Assembly: GCA_030145055.1 (NCBI GenBank)
Contig: JAQYWK010000001.1
Location: 806,001 to 870,000, forward strand
Direction of reading: 5' to 3'
DNA length: 64,000 nucleotides
DNA from: Desulfovibrio sp.
GTDB taxonomy: Bacteria; Desulfobacterota; Desulfovibrionia; Desulfovibrionales; Desulfovibrionaceae
In this document: one piece after another, positions 30,116 to 39,597 of the stretch
Layout of the letters: each line of letters begins with the position of its first letter
Position numbering within the stretch: position 1 is the first letter of the stretch
The notes under the pieces: generated by a model
What the model saw: only the letters and a program-made list of their open reading frames with translations
Told to the model about the DNA's origin: nothing
Databases searched by the model: none
Program-made: the position numbers and the translations under genes

Positions 30116-31122
30116 CTTGATCCGCGTATGAGCAATTCTGTCTCCAGAATGATGGTTTTAGGAGTATATGCCTCATCTTTGCTGTCCAATTGCTTTAGTA
30201 GTAAGGAGGCCGCGGTCTTGCCCATTTCAAACGCGGGCTGAGAGATAGTTGTCAAAGCAGGTTCAATGAGAGCCGATTCCGGCGATCCCGAAAAACCTGC
30301 AAACGCGATGTCCTCGGGTATGCGAAGTCCCGCTTCGCGGCAGCGACAGAAAGCGCCAACTGCTACGGGATCATTGATGGCGAGCACTGCGTCCGGCGGA
30401 TTATCCATTTTGAGATATTCATCCGCCCCGTACCGTCCATTTTTACCTCGGCACCCTCCGATATTAATATTTAATTCGGGGTAATAGGTGGCTCCGTGGT
30501 TTTTGAGCGCTTCGAAATATCCATTGAAGCGCATTCTATTCAGAGAAATACCTTCCCGTCCGGCAAGGAATCCGATCCGTTTATAGCCGCAGTCGATGAG
30601 GTGGCTTGTTGCTTTGTAAGCTGCACGAAAGTCGTCGATGCAGACCTTTCCGGTCTCTAGTTCTTCGACCACACGGTCAAATTGAACCAGTGGGATTCCA
30701 TGTTTTATGACATTTTTAATGTGGTCGCAGGTAGTAGTCTCAAGAGATATCGCCATGAGTAAGCCTGCTACGCGGTTCGCCGTGAGGGCTTTTGTGTTAG
30801 CTATTTCACGGCTCAGAGATTCATTAGATTGGCAGACCATGATGATATAGCCAGCATCGTAAGTTACTTCCTCGATACCGCTGATGACCGTTGCAAAAAA
30901 GTTATGACGAATTTCCGGGACAATAACGCCGATGATGTTGCTGCGCTTTTTCTTTAAACTCTGTGCCATGGGATTTGGCTGGTAGCCATATTTCTCTGCT
31001 GCATCCATCGCCAATTGCTTGGTTTTTTTACTGATATCTGGATGGTCGTGCAAAGCTCTGGACACAGTTGAAGCTGATATACCTAACTTGCGAGCGAGGT
31101 CTTTGAGCGTTAGCTGGGCCAT
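30094..31122 (-). CDS. LacI-family transcriptional regulator
   Basis: N-terminal HTH 'LTLKDLARKLGISASTVSRALHDHPDISKKT', periplasmic-binding-like effector domain. Confidence 0.96.
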   Translation of the reverse strand: MAQLTLKDLARKLGISASTVSRALHDHPDISKKTKQLAMDAAEKYGYQPNPMAQSLKKKRSNIIGVIVPEIRHNFFATVISGIEEVTYDAGYIIMVCQSNESLSREIANTKALTANRVAGLLMAISLETTTCDHIKNVIKHGIPLVQFDRVVEELETGKVCIDDFRAAYKATSHLIDCGYKRIGFLAGREGISLNRMRFNGYFEALKNHGATYYPELNINIGGCRGKNGRYGADEYLKMDNPPDAVLAINDPVAVGAFCRCREAGLRIPEDIAFAGFSGSPESALIEPALTTISQPAFEMGKTAASLLLKQLDSKDEAYTPKTIILETELLIRGSSWKRGTK

Positions 31123-32435
31123 ATGATCTCCCGTCCGGGCTGGCGGACAACTAGCTCAATAACTGCGCCTGCACCAAAAAGTTTATCCATAGCGTCGCGG
31201 TATTTCTCAAAGTGAGATTCGTGGACATAAGCTTGAATGGTTCCAGCGAATCCGCCTCCGTGTACCCTGCTAACTCCGTTTGAACCAAGAAGCATCTCGG
31301 TTACGGCTAGAGCTAGAGGGATTGGCTGCTCAGAAGGAGCGTGAGTATTGTAGCAGTTTTGTAAAAAGTTTGAAGATGAGTGACCGGATTCTGCAACTTG
31401 CATCATATATTCTTTCATGTTGCCAGCTTGTAAAGATTTTACCTGCTGAACGGCACGTTCGTCTTCTCCTATGAAATGCAGAAGCCTGAGAGTTGCGCGA
31501 TCTCCAACTGTTTCCCGCAGCGGGCCAATGTGTTCCATAACCTCTGAAATGGTAATCCCCCGTGCTGCTGTGCGTCCAAAAAATTGTGCAGCCTTCAGGA
31601 TTTCTTGCGGGATGCTTGCGTATTCCGGTGTCAGGTCCGCGTGGCTTCCGCCGGTATCAATTACACAGAGCCGGTATCCGGTTCCGTAAAACCCGTCAGA
31701 ACTATTTTCAGTATTGGTAAATCCGGGAGAAACTCGTTCGACTATAGGGTTGTCAGGATCTTCGAAATCTATCCCAAGAATGCCTTCAAAAGACGAGGCC
31801 ATCTGGTCCATGAACCCGCAGGGCTTACCAAAATATAAGTTCTCAGCCCGTTTTGCTATGCGCGCTATATCTAAAGGATCGACCATAGAATTGTTGAAAA
31901 GGGCGCTGAAAATCCTCCCCACTAAAACCTCAAAAGCGGCTGAAGAACTAAGCCCTGCCCCCGATGGAATGGTGCTTGAAATGCATGCATTAAAACCGGA
32001 AGCTTTAAATCCTGTTTTGCGGAACCCGTCAGCAACTCCGCGGACGATGGATTCACTGGTTCCTTCTTCTTCTGGGCGCGGGGTAGTGTCAGATAGATCC
32101 GCCACAATGGGGTGTTCAAAATTTTCAGATAAGATGGTGACTGTCTGTTCATTTGGTCCTGAAGCCGGCGAAAATATGGACAGGCAGTCCAGATTGACCG
32201 CTGCCGCTAAAACTCTTCCATGGTTATGGTCGGTATGGTTTCCACCTAGTTCTGTTCTCCCAGGAGCGCTGGCTATCTGCGAATACTCAGGGTTGAATGA
32301 TTTTTCCATCAAATCCAGAAGCTTAGTTAAGCGGTTGTTTGATTCTTTACATCTGGAGCTGGAATGAATATCGCAAAAATCTTTATCAAAGCCGCCTTTA
32401 GCCAAATGATTTCGTATGGTTGCTATAGAATACAT
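31110..32435 (-). CDS. galK: Galactokinase (internal ATG at 32435 preferred over the track start 32492, which overlaps galT)
   Basis: 'APGRTELGGNHTDHNHGRVLAAAV' GHMP signature, 'SSTIPSGAGLSSSAAFEVLVG', 'FGKPCGFMDQMASSFEG', 'RVHGGGFAGTIQAYV'. Confidence 0.95.
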   Translation of the reverse strand: MYSIATIRNHLAKGGFDKDFCDIHSSSRCKESNNRLTKLLDLMEKSFNPEYSQIASAPGRTELGGNHTDHNHGRVLAAAVNLDCLSIFSPASGPNEQTVTILSENFEHPIVADLSDTTPRPEEEGTSESIVRGVADGFRKTGFKASGFNACISSTIPSGAGLSSSAAFEVLVGRIFSALFNNSMVDPLDIARIAKRAENLYFGKPCGFMDQMASSFEGILGIDFEDPDNPIVERVSPGFTNTENSSDGFYGTGYRLCVIDTGGSHADLTPEYASIPQEILKAAQFFGRTAARGITISEVMEHIGPLRETVGDRATLRLLHFIGEDERAVQQVKSLQAGNMKEYMMQVAESGHSSSNFLQNCYNTHAPSEQPIPLALAVTEMLLGSNGVSRVHGGGFAGTIQAYVHESHFEKYRDAMDKLFGAGAVIELVVRQPGREIIWPS

Positions 32436-32439
32436 TAAA

Positions 32440-33486
32440 TTAGCCCCGGTCCTGAAAGTGTATTTTCGGTAGATCTCGGAGCTGTTTTGCACTTTGTTCG
32501 GCAGTAATGTCGCGTTGCGGCATACCCATCATTTCAAAGCCAACCATGAACTTACGCACAGTGGCAGAGCGTAGAAGCGGCGGATAATAGTGGATGTGCC
32601 AGTGCCAGTGGTCGCCACCCTTTTCATGCACCGGACGCTGATGAATTCCCATGGAGTAGGGAAAGGATGTTTCGAATAGATTGTCGTAACGTATTCCCAT
32701 GCTTACCAGAGCTTCCGCGAGATCCTCTTTCTGGCTACCATTCATGTCGGTTATAGCGCCCATGTGGGCTTTGGGAAGTAGCATGATTTCAAAGGGCCAG
32801 ACTGCCCAAAATGGGACCAGCGCCACAAATGAATCGTTTTCAAAAACAACCCGCTCGCCGGATTCAAGCTCACGCTCCGCATAGCGGCAGAGCATGCATT
32901 GTCCTTTTTCTTGCCGATATTCTTTTTGTCGGGAATCTTCTAGAGCGGGGATTACTGGGATGGAGCTGGTTGCCCATATCTGACCGTGGGGATGGGGATT
33001 GGAACAGCCCATGATATCACCACGGTTTTCAAAAATTTGTACATAGCTGATGTCTTCGCGATCTTCCAGTTCTCTGAACTGATCACACCAAACATCTACA
33101 ACTTTGCGAACCGCTTTCGGTTTCATGCGCGAAATGCTCAAGTCGTGTCTTGGAGAGAAGCAAACAACTCGGCAGACACCGCTTTCAGGTTCAACTTTGA
33201 AAAGTTCATCCTGATCACAGGAGCCATTTATGGATTCTTCAAGCAGGGCGGGGAAGTCGTTATCGAAAACGAAGATGTCTTTATAGTCGGGGTTGATAAC
33301 TCCCTGATTTCGGATATTGCCCGCGCACAGATAGCATTTCGGATCATGTCCTGGAAGCATGTCCGTTTGGTTCTTTTCCTGCAGTCCCTGCCACGGACGT
33401 TTTGTCCGATGCGGAGAAACCAGAACCCATTCCCCAGTCAAGGGATTGAAGCGTTTATGTGGGCAATCCTGAAGATTATTGCTCAT
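32440..33486 (-). CDS. galT: Galactose-1-phosphate uridylyltransferase
   Basis: 'RFNPLTGEWVLVSPHRTKRPWQG', 'CYLCAGN', 'FENRGDIMGCSNPHPHGQIWA', 'GIHQRPVHEKGGDHWHWHIHYYPPLLRSATVRKFMVGFEMM'. Confidence 0.96.
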   Translation of the reverse strand: MSNNLQDCPHKRFNPLTGEWVLVSPHRTKRPWQGLQEKNQTDMLPGHDPKCYLCAGNIRNQGVINPDYKDIFVFDNDFPALLEESINGSCDQDELFKVEPESGVCRVVCFSPRHDLSISRMKPKAVRKVVDVWCDQFRELEDREDISYVQIFENRGDIMGCSNPHPHGQIWATSSIPVIPALEDSRQKEYRQEKGQCMLCRYAERELESGERVVFENDSFVALVPFWAVWPFEIMLLPKAHMGAITDMNGSQKEDLAEALVSMGIRYDNLFETSFPYSMGIHQRPVHEKGGDHWHWHIHYYPPLLRSATVRKFMVGFEMMGMPQRDITAEQSAKQLRDLPKIHFQDRG

Positions 33487-33566
33487 ATCTACCTGTTTCG
33501 GTATTTAGCGTATAATTACAGCGTCTTATATGTGTTTAAGTGCGTTTTGTGTTTTTTGCAAACGAC

Positions 33567-33584
33567 ACCGCAAACGTTTTCGGT
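33567..33584. promoter_or_regulatory. Candidate LacI-family operator upstream of galT
   Basis: ACCGcAAACGTTTtCGGT, 18-bp palindrome with a central CG and one mismatched pair, typical of LacI/GalR-type operators; 81 bp upstream of galT and the operon encodes a LacI regulator. Confidence 0.7.
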
Positions 33585-33782
33585 AGTATTGTATGAATAA
33601 TTAAACTTGTCAATAAGGTCTGCGGAAAAAAACGTGCAGTTGCAATATAAAGCTCGTTTTCAGGGAATAAATACTGCGGTATCAATGTGATGCATGCGTA
33701 GCAGAACTTATTAATTTTGCTTGTTCTTAAAATGCATGTTAAATTGAGAAGGACTAAAAACTTAAATTCTTAGGGGTCTACA

Positions 33783-34028
33783 ATGCATGGATTAATTTGG
33801 TTTGTATTGATAGGGCTGGTCGCCGGTTGGTTGGCTGGAGTCCTTATGAAGGGTGGAGGTTTCGGCCTCATAGGTGATATCGTCGTAGGTATTATCGGAG
33901 CTGTGATTGGTGGATACGTCTTTGGATTTCTTGGCGTCGGAACTCATGGATTTATCGGGCAAGTGTTCGTCGCTACAGTAGGTGCAGTGATTCTTATTTT
34001 CCTCTTACGGCTGATTAAACGGATTTGA
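33783..34028 (+). CDS. GlsB/YeaQ/YmgE family membrane protein
   Basis: 81 aa, 'LIWFVLIGLVAGWLAGVLMKGGGFGLIGDIVVGIIGAVIGGYVFGFLG'. Confidence 0.94.
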   Translation: MHGLIWFVLIGLVAGWLAGVLMKGGGFGLIGDIVVGIIGAVIGGYVFGFLGVGTHGFIGQVFVATVGAVILIFLLRLIKRI

Positions 34029-34041
34029 CCGTTGGTTTACA

Positions 34042-34089
34042 ACCAAAAAAAGGGTTACTCTTAAATTTAAGAGTAACCCTTTTTTTGGT
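34042..34089. terminator. 48-bp perfect palindrome, bidirectional terminator
   Basis: ACCAAAAAAAGGGTTACTCTTAAATTTAAGAGTAACCCTTTTTTTGGT between convergent genes. Confidence 0.93.
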
Positions 34090-34119
34090 CGTGTTAATTA
34101 GTCGTACTGGGGAGTCTTA

Positions 34120-35199
34120 TTACTTATCGAGTTCCATTGAAGTCTTGATGTAATTGTACTCAGATATTGCCGTCCATGCGCGGGCTTTCTTCATGTAGCT
34201 GCGCTGTGATTTCAGCACTTTCTTGAAGAATACGTTTTCAGCTGCGTAGCTGTCATAGATTTTGTTGGCTGCATTTTTCATCGCTTGTAGTACTGGCTTA
34301 GGGAATTCTTTAACTTTGATGTTAGGGTATTCGATTTTCATCTTGTCCCAAGCTTCAATGCTCATTGCGTAGTTATCAATGAACATGTCCATGGAACACG
34401 CTTTCATGGCAGTTTTGAGGATAGCTTTGTATTCAGTTGGAAGCTTTTCGTATTCTTCTTTGTTGATGATGTACTGAAGCTCGGATGCTGGCTCATGCCA
34501 ACCTGTATAGTAGTAAGGTGCGATCTTGTGGAAACCCATTTTGATGTCCATAGAAGGAGCAACCCATTCAAGAGCATCTATAGTTCCGCGATCAAGTGAA
34601 GTGTATAGTTCACCGGAAGGAATGTTCGTTACGTTAACGCCGAGCTTTGCAAAAACTTCACCTGCAAGTCCCGGAATACGCATTTTGAGACCCTTAAGGT
34701 CTTCGAGGGAATTGATTTCTTTTTTGAACCAGCCGCCCATCTGAACGCCTGTGTTACCGCCCGGGAAGCTAAGTACATTATACTTATCAAAAACTTCCTG
34801 CATGAGCTCCATGCCGCCGCCGTAGTATAACCAAGCGTACTGCTCATTCATATTCATGCCGAAAGGTACTGTGCAGAAAAATACTGTTCCGATATCTTTA
34901 CCTTTCCAGTAATATGATGCGCTGTGGCCCATATCATACTGACCGCCTTTGACCATATCAAGGATGCCGAGCGGAGCTTTATGTTTTTCAGAACCTTCAA
35001 CGCGGATAACAAAGTTCCCGCCGCTCATCTCGCTGACCATTTTGGATAATTGAAGTGGAGCCGTAGAAAGCGGGGTAAGCGTTGTAGACCATGTCATGGC
35101 CAGCTTCCATTTAACTTTCTTAGCTGCGAATGCCGGTGTTGCCAGCAGGGTTAGCAGAACAAAAAACGTAAAGACTTTAATTGTAGATTTCACTCTCAA
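34120..35199 (-). CDS. TRAP transporter substrate-binding protein, DctP-like
   Basis: Signal peptide '...LLTLLATPAFAAKK', 'GGWFKKEINSLEDLKGLKMRIPGLAGEVFAKLGVNVTNIPSGELYTSLDRGTIDALEWV'. Confidence 0.95.
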   Translation of the reverse strand: MRVKSTIKVFTFFVLLTLLATPAFAAKKVKWKLAMTWSTTLTPLSTAPLQLSKMVSEMSGGNFVIRVEGSEKHKAPLGILDMVKGGQYDMGHSASYYWKGKDIGTVFFCTVPFGMNMNEQYAWLYYGGGMELMQEVFDKYNVLSFPGGNTGVQMGGWFKKEINSLEDLKGLKMRIPGLAGEVFAKLGVNVTNIPSGELYTSLDRGTIDALEWVAPSMDIKMGFHKIAPYYYTGWHEPASELQYIINKEEYEKLPTEYKAILKTAMKACSMDMFIDNYAMSIEAWDKMKIEYPNIKVKEFPKPVLQAMKNAANKIYDSYAAENVFFKKVLKSQRSYMKKARAWTAISEYNYIKTSMELDK

Positions 35200-35397
35200 T
35201 CTCCTTGTATGGAAAGGTATAACTTTCCTTCTTTTGGCAAAAAAATATAATTATATTTGTAGTTTTGGGCGGCAATAGACAACGTTGTCACTGTTCTCAA
35301 CTACAAAGCGCTCTGTTTTATTGCATTCAATTAGGCCCTTTTCAAGTCTTAAAAGATGAATATTGGCAGAATAGAGGTTCTTACTGCTCCGATCTTT

Positions 35398-37824
35398 TTA
35401 CCATTTAAATTTCATTTCAAATATTTCAGAAACGCGGTGGTAGCGATAAAGGTCGAAAATGCCTGCTTCTACCGGATCTTCTTTTAAGAATTTTTGATTA
35501 TGCCAGTCAGATTCTATCCAGAAATTGGGGCTTGTTCTTCTTGCCACGTATTTTGAAGCTAAGTTGAAGTACCCAATTTTATCTCTTAATTTCACTAGTT
35601 CATCCGCAAAGTCATCAACTCCATTAATATCAACTTTTACAAAAGAGTTCGGATAGCTGCCTATGTAGCCTTTTACAACAGTTAAGGTATCATCCTCAAT
35701 GACTCTTCTCCGTTCTTCATCAAATAAAAACGAGTTGTTACTAAGGGCCTTGTTGCGAATGACAGTATAAATAAGATCTGTTTTGTCATTGCCTGTGTCC
35801 ACATGAACAAAAGCTACATCGGGAATAAGTTGCACCTGCTTTCCACGAAGTTGTGCAATTTTCCAGAAAGCTTTGTCGGCTCTGCGCTCAAAAGGATTAG
35901 ATGTCGTGTCGGAACATTGTCCATCCGGGCAGCCACCAAGGGAGATATGCTCTTTTATTGGAATCCCTACATGTTTATTTATCATGCTGAAGAATTCAAT
36001 CTTTGGGTCGTCGGTGGAGAATGTTACATTGGTTTCGAGCTTCATGCCGTGAAGACCCATTTCAAATTCTTTTTGATATTCGTCCTTAGTGTCTTGGTAC
36101 CAATCGCTACGGATTGCTATGCGTTTGTTCTGCGGGAGGAATTTTAGCAGGTTATTTTCTCCCTCAATTCGCAGGTAGTCCATATAAAGGCGAGTTTGTA
36201 ACTGGTGACCAACATTTCCAAAGATATTAAAGCCTGCGACCAGCAGGTAATGTATTCTTTCAAGCATTGGGTAGTCGATGACCCAACCTGTTTTTGGGTT
36301 CTCCCCGACAAATCCTTTTACCACACTTGCGCTGTCGAAGTGTCTGAATACGGTCAGCAGAGCGTTGTTATTTTTGTGTCCGTCGCCATCCCAGATGTAC
36401 GAGAGATCCCATCCCTTATTGTCAGGGAAGAGGGCTTGTTCGTACTTTTCTTTGGCGGTTAGGTACTCTTGCTGCTTGCCGTTGAATTCGTACCAGAGCG
36501 TAACGAGTCTAATGGTGCTTTCTACGGACGTTGGCAAAGCTAGATTGTCGCTGACTCTGTCTAAAAAAGCGGTGTCATCGCTGACGGTAACTTTATCCGG
36601 GTTAATAAATGATACGAAGAAATGGTCGTTTATAACGTTCAGCGCAATCTGCCCACGGCAGACAGGACCTTTAATGAATCCTTCGATGGTATATTTTGCA
36701 TTTTCGAGCATGAATTTATAGCGCGATTTCGCCGGAATTTCTCGGAACACTTTAAAAGGGTTTGAAGCATAACCTATCTCGTATCCGGGTAGTGATGTTA
36801 CTTGGTATTCTGTTTCGAAAAATAGTTCGTTGTATTTGTCCATAGTTGTTTCATCAATTGGATAAACCGTATGGTTTTTTGCAACAACAGTGCTGACAAC
36901 AGGTCTTAAGCGGTAGTAAAATTTATCAGGGCCGGGATCGTCGTAGGGCCTGTCAGTACTTAGCTCAATAATAGGTTCTCCGGATGGTGTTTTGGATCTG
37001 ACCATGCGGTAAAATTCGCGTTCGTCCAGGCTTTTGAAATGAATGTGCGCCATGAATAAATGTTCATAAATATATCTGGAAACAAGCTGTTCTTTAAGCG
37101 AATCTTTGTTGAAATAGTCCTCCCATTTAGTAATGATATTTAGCGCTTTTTGGGACGGTTCAGGGCGCGCTGTTATTTTAGATCCCTGCTCAATCCAATC
37201 TGTTAGGACTTTGTGCTCATCTGCATTTAGTCCGGGAAGCGCGTAAGGCATTCCCCACAAAGGATATTTTTCTTTGTAGTCAACAAAATCTTCAGTTGTT
37301 GTGCAGGCTCCTTCTTTATCCAGTCCGATATCAAAGGTTGCGGGTAGTAAATCTGAAATCGGTTGAGGGTTGTTCTTTTTTAATTCCAACATGAGGCTGA
37401 TCAGTGAATTCTGAACATTCGCTTTCGGAGTTTGATTACGCTCATTCAGAATTGGATGAAATTCAAGTGCACGCCATTCTCTAGTTGAGGTCGCATCAAT
37501 AAAGATCCGCGTTGGTGTGGCCCGTAAGATCCTGGATCCATCGTAGATCATATTTTTGCTGCCGCCCCGGTCAATCCCCTCAAAACTGGTCAGTTTCACC
37601 TGACACGGGGCATCATAGCAACTGTGGCAAACGTCGCAGCGTCTTTCTAAAATAGGTCGTACGTCATTATAAAAGGATATGTCGCCTGGAGGAATAGCCG
37701 TTACCCTGCGGTCTATCGCCGTAACCGGACCATATGCTTTGTTGAATTGGGAATCGCGGTAGTATGATGTACAGCCCACAAGTAGGGCTATCAGTAGAAA
37801 AGATAAGGGGATTAATTTGTTCAT
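35398..37824 (-). CDS. cti: Fatty acid cis/trans isomerase (periplasmic, haem-binding lipoprotein-like)
   Basis: Lipobox 'LVGC', c-type haem motif 'CDVCHSCYDAPCQVKLTSFEGIDRGGSK', 'WGMPYALPGLNADEHKVLTDWIEQGS', 'DPGPDKFYYRLRPVVSTVVAKNH', 'WDLSYIWDGDGHKNNNALLTVFRHFDSASVVKG': Cti family. Confidence 0.92.
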   Translation of the reverse strand: MNKLIPLSFLLIALLVGCTSYYRDSQFNKAYGPVTAIDRRVTAIPPGDISFYNDVRPILERRCDVCHSCYDAPCQVKLTSFEGIDRGGSKNMIYDGSRILRATPTRIFIDATSTREWRALEFHPILNERNQTPKANVQNSLISLMLELKKNNPQPISDLLPATFDIGLDKEGACTTTEDFVDYKEKYPLWGMPYALPGLNADEHKVLTDWIEQGSKITARPEPSQKALNIITKWEDYFNKDSLKEQLVSRYIYEHLFMAHIHFKSLDEREFYRMVRSKTPSGEPIIELSTDRPYDDPGPDKFYYRLRPVVSTVVAKNHTVYPIDETTMDKYNELFFETEYQVTSLPGYEIGYASNPFKVFREIPAKSRYKFMLENAKYTIEGFIKGPVCRGQIALNVINDHFFVSFINPDKVTVSDDTAFLDRVSDNLALPTSVESTIRLVTLWYEFNGKQQEYLTAKEKYEQALFPDNKGWDLSYIWDGDGHKNNNALLTVFRHFDSASVVKGFVGENPKTGWVIDYPMLERIHYLLVAGFNIFGNVGHQLQTRLYMDYLRIEGENNLLKFLPQNKRIAIRSDWYQDTKDEYQKEFEMGLHGMKLETNVTFSTDDPKIEFFSMINKHVGIPIKEHISLGGCPDGQCSDTTSNPFERRADKAFWKIAQLRGKQVQLIPDVAFVHVDTGNDKTDLIYTVIRNKALSNNSFLFDEERRRVIEDDTLTVVKGYIGSYPNSFVKVDINGVDDFADELVKLRDKIGYFNLASKYVARRTSPNFWIESDWHNQKFLKEDPVEAGIFDLYRYHRVSEIFEMKFKW

Positions 37825-37850
37825 TATTTGCCCGTTTGTTAAGCGGTTGA

Positions 37851-39470
37851 TCAGTTATGGTTGTTAACGTGTATATTTTTAATCGCATCCGGCCTGATAT
37901 TTAAAAATTCAGGAAGATTTGCTGCATATTCTTTACTGCTGAAGCGCGAGAGAAGAACAGGCGGACTATCTGTGCCGTCCTCATCTATATGAGTCAGGAA
38001 AATTTCGGTATATTTTGAATTTGTCTTGGAACTGAAAATCATCCATTTCCCGTTTGGTGAAAAGCTATGCCAAGAGTTGAAGGATGCGCGATTGCAGTTC
38101 ATTTTTCTCGGGGCTCCACCTTTTGCGGGGACTATAAATAATTCGCTATCAGGCTGAAGCATAATTCCAGTTTTACTTTGTGTAAATACTATCCATTTGC
38201 CATCTGGGGAGTACCTTGGGAAGTAGTTGCTTTTTCCATTGCTACTACCCCCTTTAAGCGGCTTAGGTTGTCCGCCGTTTCCTTCATTGAAAGGTACTGT
38301 ATATAAATCATATTGAATAGGAAATTGCTCGTTCAGTTCATGAATGTTTTTATTTTCGAAGTTGGTTTTTATTTTGAAAACATCTTCATGGTAACTATTC
38401 ATGGTTTCGGACCGCGCAAAAGTAATGGTCTTCTCGTCGGGACTCCAAGCAGGGTTGGTTTGCACATAGTCTAGGCTGTCTGCGCCGGGGATGAGTTTTA
38501 TCTTTTTCGTCTCAGCGGAGTAGCAGGCTAGAACTCCGTATGTGGGGAAAAAAAGTTGGCTGTATTTGTCGGAATTAGTCACTGCTGAATATGAAATTTC
38601 GTTAACTGTACTGGCTAAATATTTGCCGGAGGGCGAGAGTCTGGCGAAGAGTCCGCGTGTTTTCGGCAAGACTACGGATTTTGGTAAATCTGTCCATGTC
38701 ATAAAATCTTTATCTGTAAGAAAAATATTCTCACTCACTTTTGCAACAAACTGAGCACCGCTATCGCCCTTATAGTTTAATTCCATACTGATCAAACTTC
38801 CGTCTTTTGATCCCTGATGACAGTTTGCGCAGGTATTCAAGTTTTCCAAAATAACAGGGGGTTCATCATATGATGATATATCGCCGAGTCGCCATTTTAA
38901 CTTGCGAAATGTTTTAACCTCTACCTTAAAAGGAAGCGGAACCTGTCTATATAAAATAGCTCCGTCAACTTGGTCTGTTGATGTACTTATCTTCAAGCTT
39001 GAGGCAGCGGTTATGACTTTTTTCCCCTCGTGACTCTTGAACCCGTATATAGAAATGGTTGCGGTCCCTTTGACCGAATTCGCTTTAATTGTTTCCCATA
39101 AATTCCGATTCGGCTCATATGATGATTTGGAGCTGTATGCGTAAATCGGAGCTCGTCCGTTACTGAAAGTAAAAGCAATGAACCAACCGTTTGAGCCTGA
39201 CCCCTTGTCCTTCCAGATTATTTGCGTTGCGGCTATTTTTGGCGGGAAAATAGCACCATTGACTGGGCGCGTTATCTCCAATTTTGGAAATATATAAGGT
39301 ATACCTTCTATTACGAGCTTTTGCAGAAAGGATTTTGTATCCTCTCGCATTGATTCAGGAGGACGTCGGTGGCTGTCCCATACCCATTTTTTTTGGGCGC
39401 ACCCAGCTATAGCCATGGTCATTATTGCAATAAAGAGCGTCGTTAATATTATTTTTGCGTTGTTTTTCAT
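37851..39470 (-). CDS. Lipoprotein with CxxCH motif and PD40/TolB-like beta-propeller repeats
   Basis: Lipobox 'AIAGC'; 'NTCANCHQGSKDGSLISMELNYKGDSG'; propeller repeats 'NPAWSPDEKTITFARS', 'FPRYSPDGKWIVFTQS', 'WHSFSPNGKWMIFSSKT'. Confidence 0.85.
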   Translation of the reverse strand: MKNNAKIILTTLFIAIMTMAIAGCAQKKWVWDSHRRPPESMREDTKSFLQKLVIEGIPYIFPKLEITRPVNGAIFPPKIAATQIIWKDKGSGSNGWFIAFTFSNGRAPIYAYSSKSSYEPNRNLWETIKANSVKGTATISIYGFKSHEGKKVITAASSLKISTSTDQVDGAILYRQVPLPFKVEVKTFRKLKWRLGDISSYDEPPVILENLNTCANCHQGSKDGSLISMELNYKGDSGAQFVAKVSENIFLTDKDFMTWTDLPKSVVLPKTRGLFARLSPSGKYLASTVNEISYSAVTNSDKYSQLFFPTYGVLACYSAETKKIKLIPGADSLDYVQTNPAWSPDEKTITFARSETMNSYHEDVFKIKTNFENKNIHELNEQFPIQYDLYTVPFNEGNGGQPKPLKGGSSNGKSNYFPRYSPDGKWIVFTQSKTGIMLQPDSELFIVPAKGGAPRKMNCNRASFNSWHSFSPNGKWMIFSSKTNSKYTEIFLTHIDEDGTDSPPVLLSRFSSKEYAANLPEFLNIRPDAIKNIHVNNHN

Positions 39471-39597
39471 TATTTATTTTTGATAGTATCACGCCGTTAT
39501 TTGGTGTTCAATCCACAGATTAAGGCTTTTAATTATAAGTTTACATGTTTTCCTTTAGCATACCGAGTGGACAAAAGAATCGTATAAATTTAGATTA

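Noticed and set aside
31714-32367. 217-aa + strand ORF
   Set aside because: Entirely antisense to galK, whose GHMP motifs are clear; treated as a shadow ORF.
33099-33600. + strand ORF antisense to galT (track 32986-33600)
   Set aside because: Antisense to conserved galT motifs and covers the predicted operator; considered spurious.
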